DNA of 64,000 bases from positions 248,001 through 312,000 of the forward strand of contig JAPEHQ010000025.1 in NCBI GenBank assembly GCA_027405735.1, read 5' to 3'. A program made the position numbers and the translations under genes. A model generated the notes under the pieces. The model did no database searches. It saw nothing but the letters and a program-made list of their open reading frames with translations, and had not been told where the DNA came from. Every line of letters begins with the position of its first letter. Position 1 is the stretch's first letter. This stretch comes from Mucor racemosus (Eukaryota > Mucoromycota > Mucoromycetes > Mucorales > Mucoraceae). Of this stretch, positions 23,640 to 35,809 are shown in pieces.

Positions 23640-25120
23640 TTTGCTATTCATTCGAATTGGTTTGATTTTTGTAGTTGATGATAATATACGTTTTCCATTT
23701 CTTCAATAGCTATCATCGAGTTGTAATTTTATTAATCCGTCGTTATTTTGGAACTCGTCGATATGAAAATTCAGCGTTTTTGGATCAATATTAATCCAAA
23801 TGAGCTTCAAACAACACACCAATGTAGGTATTGGGAACGTTCACCAATATACCAAATATCAGCTTCTATGGATCGCTTTTGATTGTTTAAATTCAAACTC
23901 TGTTATTTACCCCTAGTTAGTATAAAGTTCCAATAACTAATAAAAATGGAACCTGCTCTCTTTTCTCATATCAAACAACCTTTAGGGTATTTCTAGACAC
24001 AGCCAAATAAGTGTGAAAGGATCGCATTATGCTATCTGTTCCTAAACTTCTTTCATCTCTCACGGAAAATTCAAAAACATATAAAATTTAAGGCTTTTTC
24101 CTTGAAGACTAGGTCTCACTTTTCATCCCTGCTCTATTTTTTTTTCACTAAATAACGCCAAGAAAAAAATATATGCCACTGTACCTGAGATGTTCAGCTT
24201 TAATCCAAAAACGAGTATCCGGAAATATCCTATTTTTTACAATTGGTATTAATTTTTCAGTGCTAAGGTTTCAGATTTTTTACGCGTATTTCACTGCTAA
24301 TGGTTGAAAACTTTGAGGCTTCATATCTCTAGAAAAAACTAAGCTATACTAACACTTCCTAATAATAAAACTTACTTCTTATGATGTGCTCTATAACATA
24401 TTAAAGTAAAAAAATTATGAGTACTTTTATTTTTTTCATTTTTTTTTTTTGACATTTTCGTAATAGATTTCAAAATATTTGTTAAATTGGATAGCATTTT
24501 TTTTACATTCATGACATCAACCTAGTTGAGCTCTCTCGGACTCAATTTAGTTTTTTTTAAAATACTGATTTTTCGTGGAGATATCCTTAAAAATGTGTAC
24601 AAAAATATATCTTCATTTCTAGCTTCCATTTTTCCCTTATATACCCTCATCCCAAATTCTGAATCTGAAACAATTTGGACAAAAATCTGATTTTCTCTAC
24701 GAAAAATGCAGCTAGAAGATTCCACAATAACTCGATCGATAGATACTTTTTTTGCGCATCATTCTAATTACTTATATGTTAAATATGCTTATTAAAAATG
24801 ATGTATATCTTCAAAAAACCTCAAAACTTTCAATTGCATTTTACGCAAAATTTAATGTGAAATGTTTGCCTGAATTTTATTCAAATGGATGCAAAATCCA
24901 AAACTGTACAAAAAATATTTAATACGCTAGGTCGACTTACTTTGCAGCTCATGAGCCATTAAACGATTTTGTTTTTTTGAATCATTTTCCATTCATTTCA
25001 AGATCTAGAAATAAATTTTGGAACCCCGTGATAATAGGTTCAAGCTGTGATAAGAACCATTATTTTGGTTATCTCGATAAAAAATTAATATTTTTTGCTA
25101 AAACAAAAAATGCAAAGTAA
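23640..25120 (-). repeat. Dispersed repeat family B, copy 2
   Basis: Minus-strand copy starting about 100 bp after the GET3 stop codon. The conserved 67-codon open frame (24,522-24,725, peptide ending RISPRKISILKKTKLSPREL) is nearly identical to that in copy 3 (34,451-34,654), with a handful of amino-acid differences. The family is otherwise non-coding as far as can be read. Boundaries are approximate. Confidence 0.6.
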
Positions 25121-26280
25121 CAATCAATTAGATCTATCTTGTAAATACAGAAATTAAGCCCTGGATAATGAGTTTTAAGTTTACAAAATAATAAACTATT
25201 ATTTGCAACTGTAGAAAATAAACATCCCATCTTTCTTGTGAATATTGATCCAATTAATCTTCAATTATACATGATGATAATAGATTTAAGTATATCCTGT
25301 ATAAAAAATTATATATCTACTTTCACAAATTACTGTGAATTGAGAAAACCATCAACAAAACATGATATTTCTGTCCAATAGAACCGCCTGTTGTGTCGTA
25401 TATTTTCATATTTGATAAATAATACCTAAAAAAAATATAACTAAAAGTAATAAATCATTTCTTCAACTGTATAATAAAAACAAAATATCGTTTATTTAGA
25501 TATTAAAAGTATAGCCTTTTACTGTATATTGATTTGATATTGAGATCCTGATGAAATGTAATTTTAGGCACTATTATTGAATCATTAGATTTGTTCGATA
25601 GTAATCTATGGATGGAAATAGATCAATCACAATTTAACCGTGCTTGCAGAGCTTATGAGTTGCCTTGTTTTAATGTTGCGCTAAATATGCTTGGATGTTG
25701 ATTTGATAGTTATTTGATTAACTAACCACTGGGATTGTTTAGGATACTGACTAAATATTGAGCTGAATTATGTAATACTAATAATGAGCACAGAAAGCAT
25801 CATGGTTCATCGTAAGTTCTTAATAGGTTATCTGGACGTGATCATTAGAGTTAGGAACTGTAAGGAATTATGCATATCAACTTTATTTCAATCATGGAAT
25901 AAGGTGGAGTGATTATATTATATATTATATTTAGTCTAAGATGATGTGATATTATTTAAGCTGAGCCAATGTAAATCTTTACCTGCGATTCACATTGGTT
26001 TTTCCTGTTATAAAGAGTATTTTCCCGTTTAATCAATCATTAAAAAATATTCTATCTACACTCTACAGTTTTTAACTTTACCTCCTCTTTGTCAGAACTG
26101 GTTCTGGTCAATCTATTCCCATCAAAACCCCCTGCAACTGGTCTTCCAACTTATGAAATCAAAATTTAACTATCGAATGGTATACCCTATATCCTCGCCC
26201 CTAAAACATATAAATACCGGATCTTTATACTCATAGTTTGACATCTTCATCCTTTTTTCTTTATAAAAATACTTAAATTT
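25121..26280. repeat. AT-rich nest DNA including segment J, inverted copy
   Basis: 25,510-25,760 is the inverted, diverged counterpart of 10,620-10,884. The rest has no match I could see and no credible coding frame. Confidence 0.4.
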
Positions 26281-28250
26281 ACTCCGACCAACCTGTGCTG
26301 CACAAGATAATTTTTTTGTGCCCAGGCGGGCTGCACACGATGGCCTGATGAGTTGTTGAGCCCACTGAATAATGGCTAAAAAGATAACAAGATGCACATG
26401 GGCACAACAAAAAAACCTGCACACGAGCATAATAAAAAGCCTGTATGTGCAGAATTATAGATTCTGTCCGTGTGCATGACATTAATCCCATGTGTGCATA
26501 ATAGTAGAGTTGCCCATAAGCATATCATTTGATGTAAACTACTGGCAGTCTTTCACAAATCAAATTGAATTAGTAATGAATAACGTGAATTTGGTGTGAG
26601 AATCAAGATTATGAAATATAGAAACTTAACTATAATTTAAAATTACAAACAAATATAGATAATTGTATAACCTGAATTAGTAATTGCTGATCCCTTTTTC
26701 TATCAGCTTTAATACTAAGAAGATCAAATTACTGTATTAGTAATTTGAATTAGACATTTAATATAAATACCACAATGATTCATCGAGTAGATGGTCGTTG
26801 TTTTGCTTTATACCTTTGATAAACTTAGAAGAGTTATAATTGTATTTCCTATCGCATTTTATAATTACGTTTTTGTAGCATCATTAATCATTATCCTTAT
26901 TTGTGCATAATAATAAAATCTGACCGTGAGCATAATGAGCTGATCGAATGGGCGCAGATTGGTTTGTACATGGGCATTGTGCCGTTCTCGAAATTTCATT
27001 GTATTTTTCACTGGAATGGGGTTTTAAATTACATTCGTTTTTATTAATATAGATGATAGACAATATAAATCAATACGTTATTGATGTAGAGCAATACAAG
27101 CTTGATAGTCTGATATGCCTTATCAAACGGTGAATATATCCTTGAAATATGAAAACAAAAAGAGAGAAACAGCACACGTAGAAAAGGCTTTTCCAGGCTT
27201 TACATTATTTAGCACAATTAAAAACCCTGCTAAATTGCACATTTCAGTCAATGTAAAAGCAGCATTACTGCGCATAAGCCATAAACTAAACGAAATAGAC
27301 AATATCTATTACCATAGAAACATACATTTTTTTACCTCTTTCATATCATACATTCATTGAAAAATTGCAAAAGCGAGCCCGTAGAGCGACGCAGTAATTG
27401 CGCATAGCAAGACAGCAAGATTGAACGGCTAAGTCTCTTATACAATGGTATATCAGTTTTAAATAAAAAAGCATTTTTTTAACTTTTCTTATATTTAACC
27501 ATGTACGATCTGAAAATTCAGTTTTTGTAGCGGACATTTTTGGTGACTCATTTTATCCTTACCAACACTCGTGATTTTTATAAAAAAACAGAAAAATCAA
27601 ATTTTGATACCAAAATCAACGTTTAAATACACTATAATGTGAGAGAAAATTGTAGCTATAATTAATAAAGATTTTATAAAAGCTTAATATCAAATGTTAA
27701 GTAATAAAAATTTGTAGTTTTGTCCGAAAAACGGTTTTTTGGTTAAAGGATTTTCATGTAATATTTTGCAATAAAAATGTTTGTTATTTTTTATTGAGCA
27801 AATAGAGCGCTAAATGTTGCATATGTGTATATTTTTTGTTTTTATAATTGATAGTATAATTAACCTTCGATTTGCAAAATCAAAAAAAAAAATTAAAAAA
27901 TGTCCAAATTGATGATCTGGACAAGAATAATTTTCTAAATTAATATTCCGCTTATAAACCTTGTAAGTCTTAAAAATAAGAGATTTTATAATACATGAGA
28001 ACTTTTTCAAGAATTAATGATGCTGTACTCACTTGATTCAAGCTTACTACTGTAAATATTTGTACTTGTTAATATTGCGTGGTAGTTTATTTGATGATAA
28101 TATTATCTTACTTTATAATTATTGCGCTAGAGGTAATTTATATTGAGCTTTAACCTTACATTTCCAATATCATAAACATAAACATGACTATTACTGAAAC
28201 CTATTGCCGCCTTTTTATCCTCTTTGTCCAAGGGTCCAAGCTAATTTATT
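26281..28250 (-). repeat. Repeat unit A, copy 4
   Basis: Inverted counterpart of copy 2. The terminus is at 26,281 (ACTCCGACCAACCTGTGC), with the TGTGCA/TGCACA cluster at 26,285-26,520. The 81-codon frame at 27,115-27,360 (plus) is open as in copy 2, and the WD-like stretch is at about 28,180-28,250. LTR D copy 4 is nested at 26,530-26,880, the same insertion as in copy 2. Confidence 0.6.
26530..26880 (+). mobile_element. Solo LTR, family D, copy 4
   Basis: A 351-bp unit with TG...CA ends is flanked by TCATT (26525-26529 and 26881-26885), the complement of the AATGA duplication of copy 3. Equal length and target identify it as the duplicated descendant of the same insertion rather than an independent one. 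Confidence 0.8.
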
Positions 28251-28860
28251 CAATGCTTAACTAAAACCAACTTAAGTAGTAGTTACAAATGGTTCCTTGG
28301 TATTTCATTCAAATTCCATAAACTAAATTGACTGGTTCCATCTACGGTAGTATCAAACGTGTCATCAGGCCACCTTACGATAAATGTCAATCTAAAATCA
28401 GAAAAATTCCATTGTCATTGTTATAAGCTATGAAAAATTCGATTTCTAATAATACAGCAATTAAATAAAAAACAAGATGATACTAATAGAATATGGTGAG
28501 TATTTAACATCCAAGTAAGTTTGATAAAATATGCTTTTAAACCCTTTTAAAAATTCTGAGGCAAACACAATCTCTTGGTCCTGTAATTTCTATCCATCAA
28601 AATGTTGCGATGTCTACTACACAATGAATACACCTTTTATCAATCTTGACCTCGATGTATATTGGGTATCAGGTTTTTACCCGTGGCATTTTCTCTGATT
28701 AATTAATATTCACTCATGTTAAATGATGTTTTGTAGCATTGCCAAAAAAAAAGAATAAATGCTTCAAGAGTTTTCTGCATATCAGATTATGCGATTTAGT
28801 AGCAATAATTGTAGTTAACTATGCTTTTTGAGCCTATTAATGGTAATCAGAATAATTAGT

Positions 28861-30600
28861 CATTACGGCCGACCTGTGCTGCACACTATAGCCTTAGTTG
28901 TTGTGCCAACCGAATATGACTAAAAAGATAACAAGATGCACATGGGCACAACAAAAGAAACTGCCCCTGAGCACAAAGCTAAGCCTGTATGTGCAGAGCT
29001 ATAGATTTTGTCCGTGTGCATAACATTAATCCCAAGTGTGCATAATAGTAGAATTGCCCATAAGCATATAATTACCCCTATTTGTGCATAATAATAAAAT
29101 CTGACCACGAGCATAATGAGCTGATTGTATGGGTACAAATTGGTTTGTATTTGATCATCCTGTCATTTTCAAAATTCTATTGCATTTTTTACAGGAATAA
29201 CGGGATATTAAATTACATTTGTTGCTTTTATTAATATATACTGTTTTAATTTACGATTATTAGCTGTAAAAAGGTTTGCTTTCAAATATAGCTGCGATCA
29301 TAACTCTGGTTATTAAGCGAGACATTAGATTATTCTTTTTTTTGTTTCTGTATCATTTAACATTTTATCACTTTTCTGGAACATTTCGTGGGTTTGTAAC
29401 TAGTTCTACTTTTTCATTGATTAGATATAAATATCATTGCCTTCGATTTGATCTAATAATTAAGAAATATTTCCAAAAATACAGTAGTAAATAATGATAT
29501 TTGATTTTAGAATGCGGTTAAATGAAAATATCAGTCTCTAATATAACAACTGCTACCTAGTGTATTGAAAACATTAGTCCCTTATGTTTGAATGCGTATT
29601 TAGATAAAAGAAAAGAATACCAGATTGATAGTCTGATACTGTATGCCTTAATCAAACGATGAATAAATCCTTGAAATATGAAAACAAAAAGAGAGAAACA
29701 ATACACGTAGAAAAGGGTTTTCAAGGCTTTACATTATTTAGTGCATTTAGAACCCTGCTAAATTGCACATTTCAGCCAATGTAAAAGCAGCATTACTGCG
29801 CATAAGCCATAAACTAAACAAAATAGACAATATCTATTACCATAGAAACATACATTTTTCTACCAGAAAAATCATCTGTTATATCATACATTCATTAAAA
29901 GTTGCAAAAGTGAGCCTGTAGAGAGACGCAGTAATTGCGCATAGCAAGACAGCAAGATTGAACGGCTAAGTCTCTTATACAATGGTATATCAGTTTTAAA
30001 TAAAAAAGCATTTTTTTAACTTTTCTTATATTTAACCATGTACGATCTGAAAATTCAGTTTTTGTAGCGGACATTTTTGGTGACTCATTTTATCCTTACC
30101 AACACTCATGATTTTTATAAAAAAACAGAAAAATCAAATTTTGATACCAAAATCAACGTTTAAATACACTATAATGTGAGAGAAAATTGTAGCAATAATT
30201 AATACAGATTTTATAAAAGCTTAATATCAAATGTTAAGTAATAAAAATTTGTAGTTTTGTCCGAAAAACGGTTTTTTGGTTAAAGGATTTTCATGTAATA
30301 TTTTGCAATAAAAATATTTGTTATTTTTCATTGAGCAAATAGAGCGCTAAATTCTCTATATGTGTGTATTTTTTTTTTCATAATTGGTAGTATAATTAAC
30401 CTTAGATTTGCAAAATCAGAAAAAGAAAATTGAAAAATGTCCAAATTGATGATCTGGACAAGAATAATTTTTGAAATTAATATTCAGCTTATAAACCTTG
30501 TAAGTCTTAAAAATAAGAGATTTTATAATACTTGAGAACTTTTTCAAGAATTAATGATGCTGTATCCACTTGATTCAGGCTTATTACTGTAAATATTTAT
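28861..30600 (-). repeat. Repeat unit A, copy 5
   Basis: Inverted counterpart of copy 1. The terminus is at about 28,861 (CATTACGGCCGACC), followed by the TGTGCA/TGCACA cluster (28,875-29,130). It contains the first part of the extra segment seen only in copy 1 (29,240-29,590). It lacks LTR F. The spacer 28,250-28,860 matches 6,405-7,310 without LTR I. Confidence 0.6.
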
Positions 30601-30741
30601 ACATACTACTTTTATAATCACCAATTTTTTTGGAGGTAGATATCGAATTTATACCAAAAAAGCATTGAATATAACGTAGATGACGAAACAAAATGACTAA
30701 ATCTTGGATGCTTTTTTTGTTCGAGAAAAATAATATTATAC

Positions 30742-31718
30742 AGTATGCAGTAAAATATGGGTGTAAAAAGCGATAAAGAATACTGTTAAAATCCTTCTTT
30801 ATTAAAATATGGATAATGTGCAATAAAATGGTTATTCTACGTCTCTATTTATATTATTTGGTGATTATTTACTATTTTGCAATTGCTTTGCAATTGTCAA
30901 CGATTCCATTAATTTTGAGTATAAATGTTGGGTTGTTTGGTTATTGATTTGGTGGATCAAGAACGGTGTTTTAAATATAGTTTGTCAATCATGCTTTCAG
31001 AACAGCCCTTACTTGTTCTACTTGATAAGCATGTACTTTTTGTATCTTTTATTTAGGATATCCCACATTAATTTAGTATTTTAGCATCTCTTATTTGAAT
31101 ATTATACCCTTGCTATCTTTATGCAATTGTCTATTTACTATATAGTCTTATCTTTGATAGCATGGTTTCAAATGAGATGACATTTAATTTAGGTATTTTA
31201 TGATGGGAATCTAGCTTACTTCACTTCACAGTAGTCGCGCTATATAAGACTGACTTTTTGGAAGAGGTTTTCAGCCTTATATAGAGCATAGCCTTATATA
31301 AAGTGGATGGCTGTGGTATATAAAACAGTCCAATTTATGTATTAAGGCTATTTTTCATACTTGTTATGTCGAGACGCACAGACCATCTTTTAATACCTTT
31401 CTTTTCATCTCATCAATTCCCATTATTCAAATATGTAATGTAGTAAACTACAAATATCAACTTTGTTTGGCAGTCAGGTTAATCTTAGACATCATCTGCA
31501 GATCTTGAAATATTAAAGCAATCTGATCTTTGCGATTGTTTTGCTCCTCGTGGCGTTTTGAATAAGGCTAATTTTTTTTTTAGCACAGCCTTATATAAAA
31601 TAAGGCTAATAAGGCTAATAAGGCTATTTCCCTGCTAAAAAAAAAGTTTTCAAAAATCCTAGCCTTATAGAGAGCATAGCCTTATATTATAGTGTAGCCT
31701 TATATAGCGCGACTACTG
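30742..31718. mobile_element. Pogo/Tc1-like MITE interrupted by an LTR
   Basis: Terminal inverted repeats CAGTAGTCGCGCTATATAAG (resuming at 31,229) and ...TATATAGCGCGACTACTG (ends 31,718) are flanked by TA (30740-30741 and 31719-31720). Without the LTR the unit is 490 bp. AGCCTTATATA-type motifs are repeated inside each end. No transposase is present. Related blocks at 2,970 and 13,689 carry the empty TA site. The first five bases CAGTA are duplicated around LTR E copy 2. A segment at 31,439-31,530 resembles the start of LTR D (TGTAGTAAACTAC). Confidence 0.8.
30747..31228 (-). mobile_element. Solo LTR, family E, copy 2
   Basis: A 482-bp unit is the reverse complement of LTR E copy 1 (9,557-10,039), with TGCAGTAAAATATGG at its left and CTTACTTCACTTCA at its right end. 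Target duplication CAGTA lies at 30742-30746 and 31229-31233. It was inserted exactly into the terminal repeat of a MITE. Confidence 0.85.
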
Positions 31719-31739
31719 TATCGCGCTCTAATATTAACA

Positions 31740-32785
31740 GTTAATAATTCATTTCCGAATAAACAATAGGAATAACATTTACTTGTACCTGCTGCTTGAT
31801 TTCAGTTTATGAGGAATATTAATCTTTTGTTTTTGTTGTAGTTTTAAACATAAATAAAAGAGCTGAGGAAAGAGTGGGGGAAGAAAACAGAAAAATAATT
31901 TTAAATCAGTCGATTTTGTGTGTTACAAACAGACATTTACAAAGGCATAAATACTTTTAGTGTTGCCAAACAGGTTATTGTCATTGTTCCCATTTGGTCT
32001 TCGAAAGAAGAAGAACAAGGGCAGAACTCTTTCAAACCCCAACTTTGAAATTGATATATTATCTCCTAAATAAGGCAATTCTGTTGAATAAGAGTAACTC
32101 ACATCTGCTTCAAACCATTCAAATTATTATCTTCGTTATTAATTATATTATTTCAGTAAATAACGATGTTGTTTACTGAAATAAAAAAATATAAATAATA
32201 AAAGCGGTACAAATACAATTATAATCAGCTAAAGTGTTTTATTACAAAAGATTTCTGAAGACTTAAATAATTGAAAAAGTATGAGAGTATTTATAGTGAT
32301 TTGGAGAACTTGAATACTGTACCATCAGGCTTAAATGGATTTACAGTATATTTAGTAATCTTCTAGTTTTGATTACATTGTTACTGATTTAATATTCTAA
32401 GGGATAAATCATGTAGAGCATTGACCATAAGGGATTAATGTCAAGTGTGACAATATCGATCTTTTGGGAAATGGTTGTTTATTATTGTTATATCTTTTTT
32501 ATGTAACCTTGAATTAAGGGGTATTTTTTATATGCTTGAATCTTATTTATATTGACAGTGCAACTTCAATATAGATGAGCAGTTGACAAAATTGATGTCC
32601 TTGTCTATTATTATTATTAATTTGGATAGAATCCTATTTTGATATATTCGTCATTTGTGTAATTGATTGCACCATGATCAAGGGTGCTATCATCATCTAC
32701 ACGACATATATGGTTCAGAAAGGTATTTCATATTTTTAGCAAGTATTCGTTATTGTGTTCAACTGAAGCGTTTGTTTATTATTGC
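31740..32785 (-). repeat. Repeat block K, inverted copy
   Basis: Diverged reverse complement of 11,000-11,126 plus 12,772-13,690, uninterrupted where the left block holds the Tc1 element. 33,707-33,840 continues the match to 10,890-10,990. No coding sequence is recognised. Confidence 0.5.
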
Positions 32786-33698
32786 TGTGCTGAACTAGGA
32801 TACTATTTCCCCACATAAGAAATTAAATGTTATCTCACATAAAACCATGCTCTAATATTTCAATAGAGATAACATGAATTTAACAGTAAATACAGAAAGT
32901 ATTAGTAATTTAACATATAAATAAAATAGACCGTGAAATGTCAAAACGGTCTTAAGAAATAATCTTGCCAAAATATTACACTTTTTATTAACAATACATC
33001 CAGAGGATGTATTTATATACTTTTCATTATAACTATTACACAGAATTACTATCTAAGAACATTACACCAATTTACTAAGACGCATGTGAATCAACGTGTA
33101 CACCTGTTGATTTACTATAATACCGAATATTGACTGCGACCTTGAATGTGCGACCTAGGATATGATATTGACATAACAGACCGAATCATAAACAAAGCAA
33201 ATTGATTCATAAAATAAACTGAAGAAACACATAGATCAAAGTAAGGATTGCTCTATGCGGATCATTAACAAATATGCCAAAAACGGGCATTAAAAGACCG
33301 CCTTGATTATGTAAATCAAGAAGCTCAATATAAACTTTAAAATCACAAACAAACTAATTGATTTACCAAAAAGAATAAACATATGGATATTGCATGAAGA
33401 CAATGGAATCATGCTTCAATCATTTAATAAGTAGCATGATGATATATGTATGGAATGCAGCATTGTCTGATTCGCATGTTAAACATCACGGTTTGACAGA
33501 AGTCCTAAGTTGGTAATTCGGTTATTCCTAATTCTGATAGATCACTGACAGTTACGGTGCAACTCCCAGATATAACAAAAGCACAACTAATATAAATAGA
33601 GTAGAAATATAGACCTATTGCACACTATCCATTTTTTTGAATAAAGAAGGATTTAAACTGTATCTTTTTTCAAAGCTTTTATTTTACATTTTACTGCA
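32786..33698 (+). mobile_element. Solo LTR, family E', copy 2 (interrupted)
   Basis: It starts TGTGCTGAACTAGGATAC and ends CATTTTACTGCA. An 8-bp direct repeat ATTATTGC flanks it (32778-32785 and 33699-33706), longer than the 5 bp of its relatives; local slippage could account for three extra bases. LTR G is nested inside. Without it the length is 663 bp, as in copy 1. Confidence 0.75.
32934..33178 (-). mobile_element. Solo LTR, family G (nested in LTR E')
   Basis: A 245-bp insertion with ends TGAAATGTCAAAACGGTC ... TTGACATAACA and GACCG duplications at 32929-32933 and 33179-33183. It is absent from E' copy 1. On the minus strand it starts TGTTATGTCAATATC and carries a TATATAAATACATCC TATA-like box followed by AATAAAAAG, consistent with Ty1/copia-type LTRs. 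Confidence 0.85.
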
Positions 33699-33914
33699 AT
33701 TATTGCTATTCACATTTCAAGTGGCACCATATTTTATGAGCGACACTTGGAATTTAGGTTGTTTCATTTTTATCAAGCGGTTTTAGTATGTAATTCCACT
33801 GCAATGAGTTTATTCATTCATTCAAATCAAGTCAATACTATACATACTTTTATAATCACCAGTTTTTCTCCAGGTAGATATTGACTTTAGACCATTGATA
33901 TCTCTCATAAAATA

Positions 33915-35160
33915 GAAATATTAATATTAGAATATAAGTGCACTGGCCAAACATTAATTAAAATTGACTGAGATTGATTGACCTAAAAGTGAGTATTAAA
34001 AATTGAGCACATAAGTTGAGGTACTAATTTTTTAGATTCAAAAGATAGATCCGACTTTAAGCTACTCTGAAGTTTTTGTTACAGCAAAAAATATTGATTT
34101 TTTGTCGAGATAATCAAAATAGTAGTAATTATCACAGTTTAAAGACTATCATAACGGGGTTCCAAAATTGATTCGATCAAATGAACGAAAAATGGGTCAA
34201 AAAATAAAATTGTTTAATGGCTCATTAACTTCAAAGTAAGTCGACCTAGCAAATTAAGTGGTTCCTGTAGAGTCTTTGGTTCTGCATCCATCTAAATAAA
34301 AATCAGACAAACCTTTTACCTTAATTTTTGCGTAAAATGCAATCGAAATTTTGGAGGTTTCTCGAAGATATGCATCACTTTTTATAAGCATATTTAACAT
34401 ATAAGTATTTAGAATGATGCGCAAAAAAAGTATCTATCGATCGAGTTATTGTGGAATCTTCTAGCTGCAGTTTTCGTAGAGAAAATCAGATTTTTGTCCA
34501 AATTTTTTCAGATTCAGAATTTGGGATGATGGTATATAAGGGAAAAATGGAAGCTAGAAATGAAGATATATTTTTGTACACATTTTTAAGGATATCTCCA
34601 CGAAAAATCAGTATTTTAAAAAAAACTAAATTGAGTCCGAGAGAGCTCAACTAGGTTGATGTCATGAATGTAAAAAAAATGCTACTCAATTTAACAAATA
34701 TTTTGAAATCTATTACGAAAATGTCAAAAAAAAATGAAAAAAATAAAAGTACTCAGAGCTTTTTTATACTTTAATATGTTATAGAGCACATCATAAGAAG
34801 TAAGTTTTATTATTAGGAAGTGTTAGTATAGCTTAATGTTTTGCAGAGATATGAGGGGTCAAAGTTTTAATTTTTGACATTGAAATACGTGTAAAAATCT
34901 GAAACACTCGCACTAAGAAAGTTATACCAACTGCAAAAAATAGGATATTTCCGGATACTTATTTTAAGATTAAAATTGAACGTCTCAGGTACATTGGCAT
35001 ATAATTTTTTCTTCGTGTTGTTTAGTGAAAAAAAAAAAAGTAGAGAAGGAATGGAAAGTCAGACGCAGTTTCTAGGGGGAAAACAGTAAATTTTACACAT
35101 GTATGAACCTTTTGTGAGGCATAAAATAATTTCAAGAACAGATAGCATTATGCGATCAAT
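33915..35160 (+). repeat. Dispersed repeat family B, copy 3
   Basis: Plus-strand copy with the 67-codon open frame at 34,451-34,654. The stretch near 34,740-35,035 contains the same A-rich and ggatatttccggatac landmarks as copies 1 and 2. 35,161-35,809 to the right contains GTGTGTATGTGTGTG-type microsatellite (35,236-35,285) and the 3' flank of the next gene, with nothing else recognised. Confidence 0.6.
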
Positions 35161-35809
35161 TCATATTGATAGAGTAAAGTCAATGGCTCGTCAACTATTG
35201 TAATTTGTGGATAAATAACCTCATAACAAAACTGCTGTGTGTGCGTGTATGTGTGTGTATGGATGCGTGTGTGGATGCGTGTGTGGACAGTTATCCAATC
35301 TCCATCGAATCTCTCCCATCCCTTTTCTTATCAATGGTTGATTGGCTTCAACCTTACTCACGTGTTACTGTAAATTTCAAATACAATATGTAATGCACGT
35401 TCTCCTCAAACACATATAAGTAAATAAGCTCGTTCTCATCATGCAAACTGTCATCAATGTAAAAGTATAATTCATATCTATAAACCCATGCAATGCAACA
35501 ACGCTTAAGCATGTTGAATATGACGTTTACTACTGGATAGTGGAATAGCATTTATCGCATCTCCACATTTCTAATTTTTCTTGGCAGTAATGTTTGATAT
35601 AAATGATTTCTTTTTATAAAAATAAAAGGGAAATGGGGATGGGGAGAGTAAAAGGGGAAAAAAAAAGAGAAATATATAAGAAAATGCATGTAAACTATAT
35701 AGAAGGAAAAAAAAGAGAAAAAGGTAGATAATGGACAGAAAGAGGGAGAGAAAACGAAAATTTTTGGTATATTGTGTATATATGATAGATATGGGTTTTG
35801 TGAATGATT

